Program-made: the position numbers and the translations under genes
The notes under the pieces: model-generated
What the model was told of the DNA's origin: nothing
The model's database searches: none
Seen by the model: only the letters and a program-made list of their open reading frames with translations
DNA from: Bacteroides sp.
GTDB lineage: Bacteria > Bacteroidota > Bacteroidia > Bacteroidales > Bacteroidaceae
Direction: 5' to 3'
Length of the DNA stretch: 64,000 nt
Assembly: GCA_017621035.1 (NCBI GenBank)
Contig: JAGATY010000086.1
Coordinates: 1 to 64,000 of the forward strand
In this document: one piece after another, positions 42,623 through 50,919 of the stretch
Layout of the letters: each line of letters starts with the position of its first letter
Numbering within the stretch: the stretch's first letter is position 1

Positions 42623-43501
42623 TTAGTTGCTTAAAAGCTCTTTTATCTGCTTAGCATAGGCACGGGAGACGAGTACTTCCTCTTTGCAACCCTCCAACTG
42701 CAGCCGGTAGCCTTGAGAATTTCCGCCGACTTTCTGCACCCGATGCAGGTTGACTATGAAAGCACGATGACATCTGATTATGTAAGGAATGGGGGTGATG
42801 GCCTCTTCAGCCATCTTCATGGTCATCCGTACATACTCCTCACACAGTTTACCCTCGGCAGAGGTGTAGAACAATTTGATATAGTTACCGTCGGACTCTG
42901 CATAGAGAAACGCTGAGGCTTGTATATTATATAAGGTGTGCTGCCCATCCTGGAAAGCGAGTATCACCTCTTCTTTCTTCTCCTCCGGCTCATTGTTTTC
43001 TGCATACAAAGAGGGAGACAAAGCATTGTTTATCTCCAGAGCCTCACTCAGATTACGTTTAAGCAGCAGATTATGATGCCAAAGCATAAAGAGAGCAGTA
43101 GGAATGGGAGCCAGACCCAGCACCCACAATAGAGAGTATCCCAAATAACGAATGTCTGGATTACAATCAAAAAGCCAATACCTTGACAGCCAAACAAGTA
43201 CCGTAATCATCAGAAAGAGTTCCAGCATGTGAAGAAAGAACTTTCCCAGCGTCCACCTACTCTCATCATAGTAACGCGGGAATAGGTAAGGCAATAGGTA
43301 GGTAAATACCGCACAAGTCAGCAAAGTGATGGCTGCAGCATTCAGTGAAACCCACAGCGCATCCACCTTCAGAGAGGAGATTCCGAAAGGACGGAGCAGA
43401 TAAATCAGCAGAAAGATGACGATGGTAGGAAAGACTACCGACTTCCAAGGCTGCAGTAATCCGGGATAGGGTGAACGCAAAAGTGCAAGTAACTTATTCA
43501 T
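42623..43501 (-). CDS. membrane-anchored LytTR transcriptional regulator
   Basis: A 292-residue regulator starting at ATG 43501 (MNKLLALLRSPYPG). Four membrane segments lie in the first 160 residues (for example VVFPTIVIFLLIYLL and FLHMLELFLMITVLVWL). A linker rich in Glu follows, then a LytTR DNA-binding domain at about 195-290, with FLYAESDGNYIKLFY and IIRCHRAFIVNLHRV typical of the fold. There is no receiver or kinase domain, so the membrane part probably senses the signal directly. It lies upstream of a TonB receptor on the same strand, its most likely target. An inverted repeat lies between the two. Confidence 0.9.
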   Translation of the reverse strand: MNKLLALLRSPYPGLLQPWKSVVFPTIVIFLLIYLLRPFGISSLKVDALWVSLNAAAITLLTCAVFTYLLPYLFPRYYDESRWTLGKFFLHMLELFLMITVLVWLSRYWLFDCNPDIRYLGYSLLWVLGLAPIPTALFMLWHHNLLLKRNLSEALEINNALSPSLYAENNEPEEKKEEVILAFQDGQHTLYNIQASAFLYAESDGNYIKLFYTSAEGKLCEEYVRMTMKMAEEAITPIPYIIRCHRAFIVNLHRVQKVGGNSQGYRLQLEGCKEEVLVSRAYAKQIKELLSN

Positions 43502-43582
43502 GCAGTATTTTTGTAATATTCGGTTGGCAAAAATAGAGAGTTTTGGAGAAAAGAGCATTAAAAGAGTTTGTTTTTATGTTGT

Positions 43583-43594
43583 AAAACATGTTTT
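43583..43594. promoter_or_regulatory. 12-bp palindrome in the small-protein promoter
   Basis: AAAACATGTTTT is a perfect palindrome placed where the -33 region of the promoter at 43609 should be, and it overlaps the imperfect GTTTTCGGAAAAC (43590-43602). Candidate repressor or activator site. Confidence 0.45.
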
Positions 43595-43608
43595 CGGAAA
43601 ACATTTCC

Positions 43609-43616
43609 TATCTTTG
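43609..43616 (+). promoter_or_regulatory. -7 element of the 46-residue protein gene
   Basis: TATCTTTG, exact TAnnTTTG, giving a leader of about 60 nt before the ATG at 43681. Confidence 0.7.
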
Positions 43617-43654
43617 CAGCGTTCAATCACAAGAACAACTTACAATGTTTAACA

Positions 43655-43675
43655 GCTCTCCCGCCTAAGGGGAGC
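43655..43675 (+). promoter_or_regulatory. leader hairpin just before the 46-residue ORF
   Basis: GCTCTCCC (43655-43662) pairs with GGGGAGC (43669-43675) around GCCTAA, ending five bases before the start codon. It could control access to the start codon. Confidence 0.45.
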
Positions 43676-43680
43676 ATAAT

Positions 43681-43821
43681 ATGAAAACGATTATGAAAAG
43701 AAATGCTAATGAAATCTTTATGTTGCAGTATCGCATCAAGCGCTACCAAGCAATGGGTAACGGAGTAATGTGCCAAGCCCTAAACAGCAAACTACAAAAA
43801 CTGCTTGCCATGCAAGCATAA
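43681..43821 (+). CDS. 46-residue basic protein of unknown function
   Basis: The frame runs from ATG 43681 to TAA 43821 and encodes a 46-residue, Lys- and Gln-rich, probably helical peptide (MKTIMKRNANEIFMLQYRIK at the start, KLQKLLAMQA at the end). I do not recognise it. It is supported as a gene by its setting: a consensus promoter at 43609, a leader hairpin, and a strong intrinsic terminator at 43856, which together define a self-contained transcript of about 270 nt. No signal peptide or membrane segment is evident. It could also be a regulatory RNA whose frame is incidental. Confidence 0.6.
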   Translation: MKTIMKRNANEIFMLQYRIKRYQAMGNGVMCQALNSKLQKLLAMQA

Positions 43822-43855
43822 TCTTGTTAGAAATGAACCTATTAACATAACAGAA

Positions 43856-43888
43856 AGAGTGCTTCTCCCTTCAGAAGTACTCTTTTTT
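43856..43888 (+). terminator. intrinsic terminator of the small-protein transcript
   Basis: AGAGTGCTTCT (43856-43866) pairs with AGAAGTACTCT (43873-43883) with one mismatch, followed by TTTTT. Confidence 0.85.
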
Positions 43889-43993
43889 ATTATCAGATAC
43901 CTCTTCAGGGATACACTGCAGAGGAGTCACGTCTATCTACTAATAGCTGGCATAGCTGACGAATGTGGATAAGACTGTGAAACAGAAACCAAC

Positions 43994-44033
43994 AGGGTAT
44001 CATAGAAAAAGCAAACTTTCTCTATGATACCCT
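43994..44033. terminator. 13-bp perfect hairpin before the 3' end of the PHP gene
   Basis: AGGGTATCATAGA (43994-44006) and TCTATGATACCCT (44021-44033) are fully complementary. There is no T-run on either side, so it is either an atypical terminator for the PHP transcript, which ends at 44066, or an RNA stability element. Confidence 0.55.
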
Positions 44034-44065
44034 TGATGATTACTGACGGTTTCAGCAGCCGGAAC

Positions 44066-45148
44066 TTAGAGTTTAATGGTGTAGTCCAGTCCTTTATTTA
44101 CATCCACCAGCAGGTTGGTAACTTCAAAATTCATGTCACCTCCCTTTATACCATTTTCAAACTTGATGGTAAGTGTGTGCTTGGTATGCGGCTGCAACAC
44201 ATAGTTGCGGAAATAAACCAACGAGGTATCGTGAGCCGTCTTCTTCAGCTTCAGCGGGAGGTCGGTCTTGTTTACAATCTGTAAGGTTACAGCTTTATCT
44301 GTGCGTTTCACCTCTTTTATATCTACACACTTTTCAAAGAAGGGCAGCATCAAGTCCTTGCGAGCCACTACCACGTCGCGATAATAAACAGCTGTGCGGC
44401 GGTTCTCTAATGCCTCACGGATGCCTTCTGCGCTACGTTCTTTGGCAAAGACAAAAGTCATGGTGCGGTGCTCACCTTTGGCAAAGTCATAGTTCACCTG
44501 GATAGGCTGGTGTATGTCTGATGTACCCAGCATGGTCAGGTTCTTCTCCAGACACCACTTAATGGCTTCTGGAACAAATAAAGAACCGTTAGCCACTTCT
44601 ATACCGTGCATGTAGCCACCCTCATACAGTTCGGTGTGTTCTTTCCACCACAAGGTAGTGTCGGGTTGTTGCTTATCCCATCCCGGATGATTCCAGAAGA
44701 TGAAAGCATTTTGCTTCTTGGCCTCTTTGAAAGCATCTCTCCAGTTGTCTTGCTCCAGCGGGTTGCTGTCATTCAAGTAGATAGCATTAAAGTGACCGGG
44801 AGGCATAGAACGAGTGATTTCACTGCCACGAAGGAGAATCAGATTCAGGCTTTTGGCTTTCTTCTGAGAAATTTCATAAGAGCGGTTGTGGTCAGCCACA
44901 ATGTCCTTGTGTGGTCGATACTCAATGTGCTCTGTAAGTGAAATGGCATCCAAACCTTCGCGATAGGCCTCTTCCATACGGACGGTAGGCCATACCAATC
45001 CATCGGAATAGACGGTATGTGTATGGAAGTCACACTTCAAGGTGATGTATCCATCCAGGTCAGGTACCTGAATTTCATTTCGTTGCTGAGCCTGCATGGT
45101 AAGCACACAGGCCATAAGTGCAGCTGCACTAATCAATGTTCTCTTCAT
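44066..45148 (-). CDS. exported PHP-domain phosphodiesterase (Sb-PDE-like)
   Basis: A 360-residue exported phosphoesterase with a signal peptide cleaved near MQAQ (residue 21). The PHP metal-binding motif is CDFHTHTVYSDG (39-50, His42, His44, Asp49), with further ligands suggested by LTEHIEYRPH, WNHPGW and GTSDIHQP. It resembles the Sb-PDE group, which splits organophosphate diesters. It is third in the SusC-SusD-PDE series, 51 bp after SusD, so it probably releases phosphate or an alcohol from a phosphodiester-containing nutrient in the periplasm. The natural substrate is unknown. Confidence 0.88.
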   Translation of the reverse strand: MKRTLISAAALMACVLTMQAQQRNEIQVPDLDGYITLKCDFHTHTVYSDGLVWPTVRMEEAYREGLDAISLTEHIEYRPHKDIVADHNRSYEISQKKAKSLNLILLRGSEITRSMPPGHFNAIYLNDSNPLEQDNWRDAFKEAKKQNAFIFWNHPGWDKQQPDTTLWWKEHTELYEGGYMHGIEVANGSLFVPEAIKWCLEKNLTMLGTSDIHQPIQVNYDFAKGEHRTMTFVFAKERSAEGIREALENRRTAVYYRDVVVARKDLMLPFFEKCVDIKEVKRTDKAVTLQIVNKTDLPLKLKKTAHDTSLVYFRNYVLQPHTKHTLTIKFENGIKGGDMNFEVTNLLVDVNKGLDYTIKL

Positions 45149-45199
45149 TCGATTGTAGTTTTAAAGTTTATAATAGTTTCTGTTGATTTGTATAAGAGG

Positions 45200-47008
45200 T
45201 TAAAAATCAAGTCCATCGTTCCAGCCGGGATTTTGTGTCAGAGCAGGATTGAGTGAACGCTCATTGATGGGAATGGGGTAAAAGTAGTCACGCTCAGCGT
45301 TGAACGGAGTGCGCTCTACCTCTTTGTGATAGTACACGTATCCGCTCAGTCCATCTTCACCGGAGAGGATTACATCTTCACCTAACTTGTAGACCTGCAC
45401 GCCTTTTGCTGCTGTAGGTTTCTCCTCTGTGGGAGCATAAAGTACCACGTCGGTTACACCATCATTCGTCAAGTCATATTCACCGGGACCGGGGAAGTAC
45501 ATACCATACAGTTCTTGGTTAAGGCAGTAGCCGGCTCTCCAACGCATCAGGTCATCCCAACGCAGGCCCTCTTGCGTCAGTTCGATGGCACGTTCGCGTC
45601 GGATTTCTAAAATCACGCCCTTGTTGCTTCCCGTCACATTCGGGTAACCATATTCCTCAGAAGAGAGATAGGGGTCAGGATTAGCATTGGCTGCCTGGAG
45701 GTTCAGGTCGGGCATGTCAACGCGGCGACGGATAAGGTTGAGTGAGTTATCCAAATCTGCCTGCGTCAAAGTCCCCAGTTCTGCTTTGGCTTCAGCATAG
45801 TTCAAGTAGACTTCAGCCAGGCGATACACCGGCATGTCAGCAGTAGAGAAGTTGTTACGATCCACGTTGCCTCCGGCAGCTGTGGGTTCTTGCACATACT
45901 TAATAGGCTGGTAGCCGGTAACACTGAGTGAGAAGTCTGGAGCCAATTCACGTGTTTCACCAATGCGGTGGTAACCCGGTGTGCGGATAGTCTGGTAGAG
46001 GCGCGGGTCACGTTCTTGTATCTCTTCCAAGAAACTCATTGTCTGCCATCCTTCACGGTCGGTGAAACGACTGCCATCTTTCATCAGATAGCTGCAAATA
46101 AGTTTACGACTCAGGCCGGGGCGTCCTTGGGTTGACACCAGTGTGTGGGCTGTAGCATTGTGATACACCTGCACACCATAATCAAACTTGATGGCCAAGA
46201 TGTATTCATCAGGGTTGGCATCTTCTGCAGCAAACAGATTCAGGTAGTCGCTTTCAGGATTACCGGTACTATACAGCTTGTAGGGACTTTCGTCCATCAG
46301 CTTCTTGGCTGCTGCGGCAGACTGTTCCAAGTAGTAGGTATAATTCTTACCCTCTAGATTCAGATTGTGATATTTACGGAAGGTTCCTTCATAGAGACAG
46401 AACTGTGCTTTCAGTGCCATAGCAGCCCACTTGGTGATACGGAAGGGTGCACTGTTCTCCTCTGTGTCGCTGGGCAAATTGGCTATGGCATAATCCACAT
46501 CTTCAAGCATGCGAGTCATGATATATTCTCGGGAGTCGCGAGGCTTGTAAAGGTTCTCATCACTTGAGTTTAGCTCAACATCGTACCAGGGTACATCGCC
46601 AAACCGCTTCACTTTCTCAAAGTAGAAGAATGCACGGAAGAAGCGGCTCAATGCTGTGTACTTGACTACTGCCTCTTCGTTTTCACAGTTATCAATGTTG
46701 GCCAGCAAGGTGTTAATCTTGCGCAACGTAGTCCATGTCCATCCACCACCAGAGGCAGGCACTGTCCGTTTAGAGCCTCCTATCATCTCGTCAGAAAGAA
46801 TCTGCTGCAGGTAGAGGTCATGCTTGTCATCATAAGGTGTCTTGTCCAGCAGGTCACTATAGAAAGAGTTACTGAACAGTTGGAGGTCAGAGGCCGTGTG
46901 GAAGTAATCTGTTTCACTGATGTTACTTTGAGGCGTCAGGTCGAGCAAGCTATCACAAGCCGTCAGTGCGGCGAGTGATGTCATTGCTACTATAATTATT
47001 TGTTTCAT
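45200..47008 (-). CDS. SusD/RagB family nutrient-binding outer membrane lipoprotein
   Basis: A 602-residue surface lipoprotein that captures ligand and closes over its SusC partner. I use the ATG at 47008, which starts the lipoprotein signal MKQIIIVAMTSLAALTAC (Cys18); the frame to 47053 adds 15 residues of no signal character. The N-terminal SusD-like region (SLLDLTPQSNISETDYF, FFYFEKVKRFGDVPWYD) contains the TPR scaffold. The C-terminal RagB/SusD domain includes YLNYAEAKAELG and IRRERAIELTQEGLRWDDLMRW. It follows the SusC gene by 62 bp. Confidence 0.95.
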   Translation of the reverse strand: MKQIIIVAMTSLAALTACDSLLDLTPQSNISETDYFHTASDLQLFSNSFYSDLLDKTPYDDKHDLYLQQILSDEMIGGSKRTVPASGGGWTWTTLRKINTLLANIDNCENEEAVVKYTALSRFFRAFFYFEKVKRFGDVPWYDVELNSSDENLYKPRDSREYIMTRMLEDVDYAIANLPSDTEENSAPFRITKWAAMALKAQFCLYEGTFRKYHNLNLEGKNYTYYLEQSAAAAKKLMDESPYKLYSTGNPESDYLNLFAAEDANPDEYILAIKFDYGVQVYHNATAHTLVSTQGRPGLSRKLICSYLMKDGSRFTDREGWQTMSFLEEIQERDPRLYQTIRTPGYHRIGETRELAPDFSLSVTGYQPIKYVQEPTAAGGNVDRNNFSTADMPVYRLAEVYLNYAEAKAELGTLTQADLDNSLNLIRRRVDMPDLNLQAANANPDPYLSSEEYGYPNVTGSNKGVILEIRRERAIELTQEGLRWDDLMRWRAGYCLNQELYGMYFPGPGEYDLTNDGVTDVVLYAPTEEKPTAAKGVQVYKLGEDVILSGEDGLSGYVYYHKEVERTPFNAERDYFYPIPINERSLNPALTQNPGWNDGLDF

Positions 47009-47070
47009 ACAGTAATAATGATAAATTAGGAATGATGAATTAGAATTTCTCAACTATCTACTTTCCACTC

Positions 47071-50000
47071 TTAGAAGGTAATATCGATACCGAACATAAA
47101 TGTCTTTTGCCAGGGGTACCAAGCATTGTTGTACACCTCACTACTCTTGGTAAAGGCAGCTTCGGGGTCGATGTACTTGGTGTGTTTCTTCAGCGGAGAC
47201 CAGTAACAGAGGTTTTCACCAGAGAAATAGAGTCGCAAGTTGTCTACACCAACCTTTTTGGTCAGATTAGCCGGAAGGGTGTAACCCACCGTCAGGTTCT
47301 TGAAGCGCAAGTAGCGGATGTTCTGCAAGTAGCGGCTATTCACCTTGCTCATCGGGCCATTGGTGGCCGAATAGGCCAAAGGGCGAGTAAAGTAAGCATC
47401 AGTATTTTCAGGTGTCCATACTTCATTCTTATAGAAGTCTTTCTTCAAGAAAGTGATGTAAGGAGCAGAGTAAGCGCCCCAGAAGAGCATGGTCTGTCCG
47501 TCGGGATACCAGTAGTGATTACCGGTTCCTTGGAAGAAGGCAGCCACATCAATACCACACCAGCGCACACTGGCATTGAAGCCATACTGGAAGCTGGGCA
47601 AAGAGTTACCAAGCACCTTGCGGTCACCCGGTTCATCTACTGTGTTCTTTCCGATGCCGATGTCTCCACTGCCGTCCAGGTCTACAAACTTCATGTCGCC
47701 AGCTTGCCAGCCACCACGGTTAGTGATGTAGTTCAGGTTCACCTCTTTGGCGTAGGCCTGTGCCTCTTCGTCACTCTGGAACAAGCCGTCTACCACGAAT
47801 CCCCAGATTTCACCCAGGCGCATGCCCTCGTAGTAAGACTTGGCAAAGGTTTTATCTTTATTGTTATACTTGGTGATGTGACTCACATAATCGCTCAGGT
47901 TCAAGCCCACGCTATACTCCAGTGTCTTGTGTGCTACTGTCAACTTGTCTCGCCACGTCAGTGAGAGTTCGTAACCCTTAGTACGAAGGTTGGCAGTATT
48001 CATGTCAGGCACAGAGGCACCATATACAGCCGGTAGTTCTATACCGTCGGTCAGCATGTTTTTAGTGTCACGGATATAGACGTCGGCCGTCAGGTTCAAG
48101 CGGTTGTTCAGCATGGCCAGGTCTACGCCCAAGTCCCACTGTTCGGAGGTTTCCCAAGTCAGATTATCTGCTACGGGAGCACCCAGATTTGAGTATCGGG
48201 CTTTAGTGGTTCCTTCACCAAAAGAGTAAGTGAGGTTACCCAGTGAAATCAGTCGCATGTAAGCATAGTAGGAGGATACGTTCTGATTACCCAGACTACC
48301 AAATGAGGCACGCAGTTTCAAGTTGTCCACCACATTGCGGGCAGGCTTAAAGAATTCCTCTTCAGAGATTCTCCAACCCACTGACCCTGAGGGGAAGAAG
48401 CCCCAGCGACTACCTTTGGCAAAACGTGAAGTACCATCGTAACGACCGCTCACCTCAAACAGATAGCGTCCTTTGAAGTCATAGTTGAAGCGTCCAAAGA
48501 AACCGGCCAAAGCATACTCACTCTGTCCACCGCCCACGCTGGTGATGGTTTCACCGTCTGAGTTAGGGCCTACCAGAGCCAGGTCATCCAGAATGGTTGA
48601 GGTAAGGTTTTCACCGTGTGCAGATACTTTCTTGGTGCGGTTGGTCTCATAGTTGAAACCCATCATGCCGGTGAAGTGATGTACTTCTTTGAAAGTATTG
48701 TCATAAGTGGCATAGGCATTGGCTGCATAATAGTTCTGAGTATTAACAGATTCATCCAGACAGTTGGTTCCTGCACCGGTAGCATAACTCAATAGGTCAC
48801 CATCCGGATATTCACGGTAAGTTAACTCATTAGAGCGGCTGGTGTTGCGTGTCTGATACAGGCGATAGGTAAAGTCTGCAGTCAGGCTCAATGACTTGAT
48901 AGGATTGATAATCAGGCGGGTAGTGTTAGAAAACTCATTGGTGCGGTTCACGTTACGGTGTCCACCTTCACCCACCAGGATGTGACGTCCGTTACCTACC
49001 TTATAGTCTAAATAGGGTGTTCCGTAAAGCCAGGTTCCGTCAGGATTCTTCATCGGGAAGCAGGCCATGGCATGACGAGCACCATAGGCTATGGTATTCT
49101 CCACACTACCGTCACCTTGGAAAGAGTATTGAGAACCATAGAAAGAGGTGTTGTTTGACATCGTGGCCCACTTGTTCAAGCGGAAGTCAAGCTTGGCACG
49201 CAGGTTGTATTTACGGTAGATGTCTGGATTCATCTTCAAGATACCCTTCTGATAGTCGTAAGAACCTGAGAGTAAATACTTCACGCCGTCATTACCACCA
49301 TTGATGGAGATACTATGTTGTTGCACGGGGTGATTGTCATTGTACATCATGTGCCACCAGTCATAGTTACCATAGTACACCCACTGATTACGTCCATTGC
49401 GCACATCTTCTACTACCCAAGGGCGCTCAGGGTTCTCGGTTTTATCATTCACACGCGCCCACAGTTGCTGCATGTCTTCATCGGTGTACTTCACCAGTGG
49501 AGAGCCGTTGTAGGCCACACGGAAAGTATTGACCGTGTAGACCGACCAGTAGCCCGTGGTTTCATAATCGGTAGAAGTAGTAGGTACTTCCCAACCGATG
49601 CGGCCACTATAGCGCACTGTGGCCTTGCCTCCTTTAGCTGTTCCCGACTTGGTAGTAACCAGAATCACACCGAAGGCGGCACGCGCACCATACACTGCGG
49701 CTGCAGAGGCATCTTTAATAACAGAAATAGATTCTATATCATTGGGATTCAGACGATTCAAATCGCCTACGGCACCATCGACCAACACTAACGGGCTGGC
49801 TGAATTGATGGAGGTAGTACCACGCACGTTGATACTGGGAGAGCTGCCCGGAGTGCCTGATGAGGTGGTAATGTTCAGTCCCGGAACTGTTCCTTGTAAC
49901 ATGCCGGCAACCGTGTGCGATACGCGGTTCTCCAGTGCTTTGTTATCAATGCTGGTCACGGCGCCCGTCAGGTTCACCTTCTTCTGTGTACCGTAACCCA

Positions 50001-50376
50001 CCACTACGGCTTCATCCAACAAGATGGCATCTTCTTTCAGGGTAACGGTCAGGATATCACCGTCTACTTTTACTTCTTGGGTGGTGTAGCCCACAAACGA
50101 TACTTGTAATATAGTCCCGCGTGCAACGTTCAGGTTTACTTCACCATCCAGGTTTGTAATGCCACCATTGGTGCTTCCCTTTTCTATTACGTTGGCACCG
50201 GCCACCGGACCATACTGGTCTTGTACCGTAATCTTCACTTTAGTTGTTTGCATCAGCTCCAGAGGAGATTCTTGTCTTGCCACCTTAACAGGAGTAGGCT
50301 GAGTTGTACCGGCAAAGAGGAAAGAGGTATATCCCAGTCCTAACAGCAACAAAACAAATGGTTTACATACTTTCAT
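47071..50376 (-). CDS. SusC/RagA family TonB-linked outer membrane transporter
   Basis: An 1101-residue TonB-dependent transporter for large nutrients, partner of the SusD protein. It has a signal peptide (cleavage near LFAG), a CarboxypepD-like domain at about 45-125 (VAGANVIEKGSTNGGIT, VSFVGYTTQEV), and the plug with the SusC signature LDEAVVVGYGTQKKVNLTGA in about 130-150 and VLVDGAVGDLNRLNP. A large barrel follows, ending FMFGIDITF. It is first of a three-gene set with SusD and a PHP phosphodiesterase. The best upstream promoter word is CATCTTTG (minus strand, 50430-50437), one base off consensus. No sigma/anti-sigma or hybrid sensor gene is adjacent. Confidence 0.95.
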   Translation of the reverse strand: MKVCKPFVLLLLGLGYTSFLFAGTTQPTPVKVARQESPLELMQTTKVKITVQDQYGPVAGANVIEKGSTNGGITNLDGEVNLNVARGTILQVSFVGYTTQEVKVDGDILTVTLKEDAILLDEAVVVGYGTQKKVNLTGAVTSIDNKALENRVSHTVAGMLQGTVPGLNITTSSGTPGSSPSINVRGTTSINSASPLVLVDGAVGDLNRLNPNDIESISVIKDASAAAVYGARAAFGVILVTTKSGTAKGGKATVRYSGRIGWEVPTTSTDYETTGYWSVYTVNTFRVAYNGSPLVKYTDEDMQQLWARVNDKTENPERPWVVEDVRNGRNQWVYYGNYDWWHMMYNDNHPVQQHSISINGGNDGVKYLLSGSYDYQKGILKMNPDIYRKYNLRAKLDFRLNKWATMSNNTSFYGSQYSFQGDGSVENTIAYGARHAMACFPMKNPDGTWLYGTPYLDYKVGNGRHILVGEGGHRNVNRTNEFSNTTRLIINPIKSLSLTADFTYRLYQTRNTSRSNELTYREYPDGDLLSYATGAGTNCLDESVNTQNYYAANAYATYDNTFKEVHHFTGMMGFNYETNRTKKVSAHGENLTSTILDDLALVGPNSDGETITSVGGGQSEYALAGFFGRFNYDFKGRYLFEVSGRYDGTSRFAKGSRWGFFPSGSVGWRISEEEFFKPARNVVDNLKLRASFGSLGNQNVSSYYAYMRLISLGNLTYSFGEGTTKARYSNLGAPVADNLTWETSEQWDLGVDLAMLNNRLNLTADVYIRDTKNMLTDGIELPAVYGASVPDMNTANLRTKGYELSLTWRDKLTVAHKTLEYSVGLNLSDYVSHITKYNNKDKTFAKSYYEGMRLGEIWGFVVDGLFQSDEEAQAYAKEVNLNYITNRGGWQAGDMKFVDLDGSGDIGIGKNTVDEPGDRKVLGNSLPSFQYGFNASVRWCGIDVAAFFQGTGNHYWYPDGQTMLFWGAYSAPYITFLKKDFYKNEVWTPENTDAYFTRPLAYSATNGPMSKVNSRYLQNIRYLRFKNLTVGYTLPANLTKKVGVDNLRLYFSGENLCYWSPLKKHTKYIDPEAAFTKSSEVYNNAWYPWQKTFMFGIDITF

Positions 50377-50759
50377 AAATAGTAAAAATTATAAGTGTTT
50401 ATTCTTGCAATCCTTTTTGATTTGCGCTGCAAAGATGGAGCAGCCAGATTTCATCTTCGTAACACCCATGTTACGTTTGTGTAATATTTCTAGTTTTTAA
50501 TTTTTATATCTTAATTCCTCCCTATCCCAGATATGGTATGTTCTTTCAGAGTTTACGTTTATATTTCTTTTTTATCCCTTATCTCCCCGTGATAATGAAA
50601 AGCCTATAATCCCTTCTACTTCTATCAGCTGCCTAAGCTTTATACAGAAGTGCGCTTTTAATTCAACTGTGAACAGATTGTGTTGTAAACAGCCACCGGA
50701 AGCATATCCGACAACCATTGCAGCTATTCTGCCCCACTGGCAGACAAATGGTGAATATG

Positions 50760-50825
50760 CACAAGATGGCAACTTGTGTTGCACAAGATGCCATCTTGTG
50801 CAGCATAAGTTGCCATCTCGTGTAA
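50760..50825. repeat. 22-nt tandem repeat array with the CACAAGATGGCA word
   Basis: Three contiguous 22-nt units start at 50760, 50782 and 50804. The first has CACAAGATGGCAACTTGTG, the second CACAAGATGCCATCTTGTG (a perfect inverted repeat CACAAGATG/CATCTTGTG around one C), and the third ATAAGTTGCCATCTCGTG, which is the reverse complement form of the first. It lies in the 543-bp gap 50377-50919, where apart from a weak promoter word at 50430 I see nothing else. Confidence 0.85.
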
Positions 50826-50919
50826 CACTCCCTTTAATGCGGAAGATGAAATGGACTAAAGTAATGGTCTGTCAGATACTGTGCGGTAATTGGATGACAT
50901 TAGAAATGTCATCAAAGGC

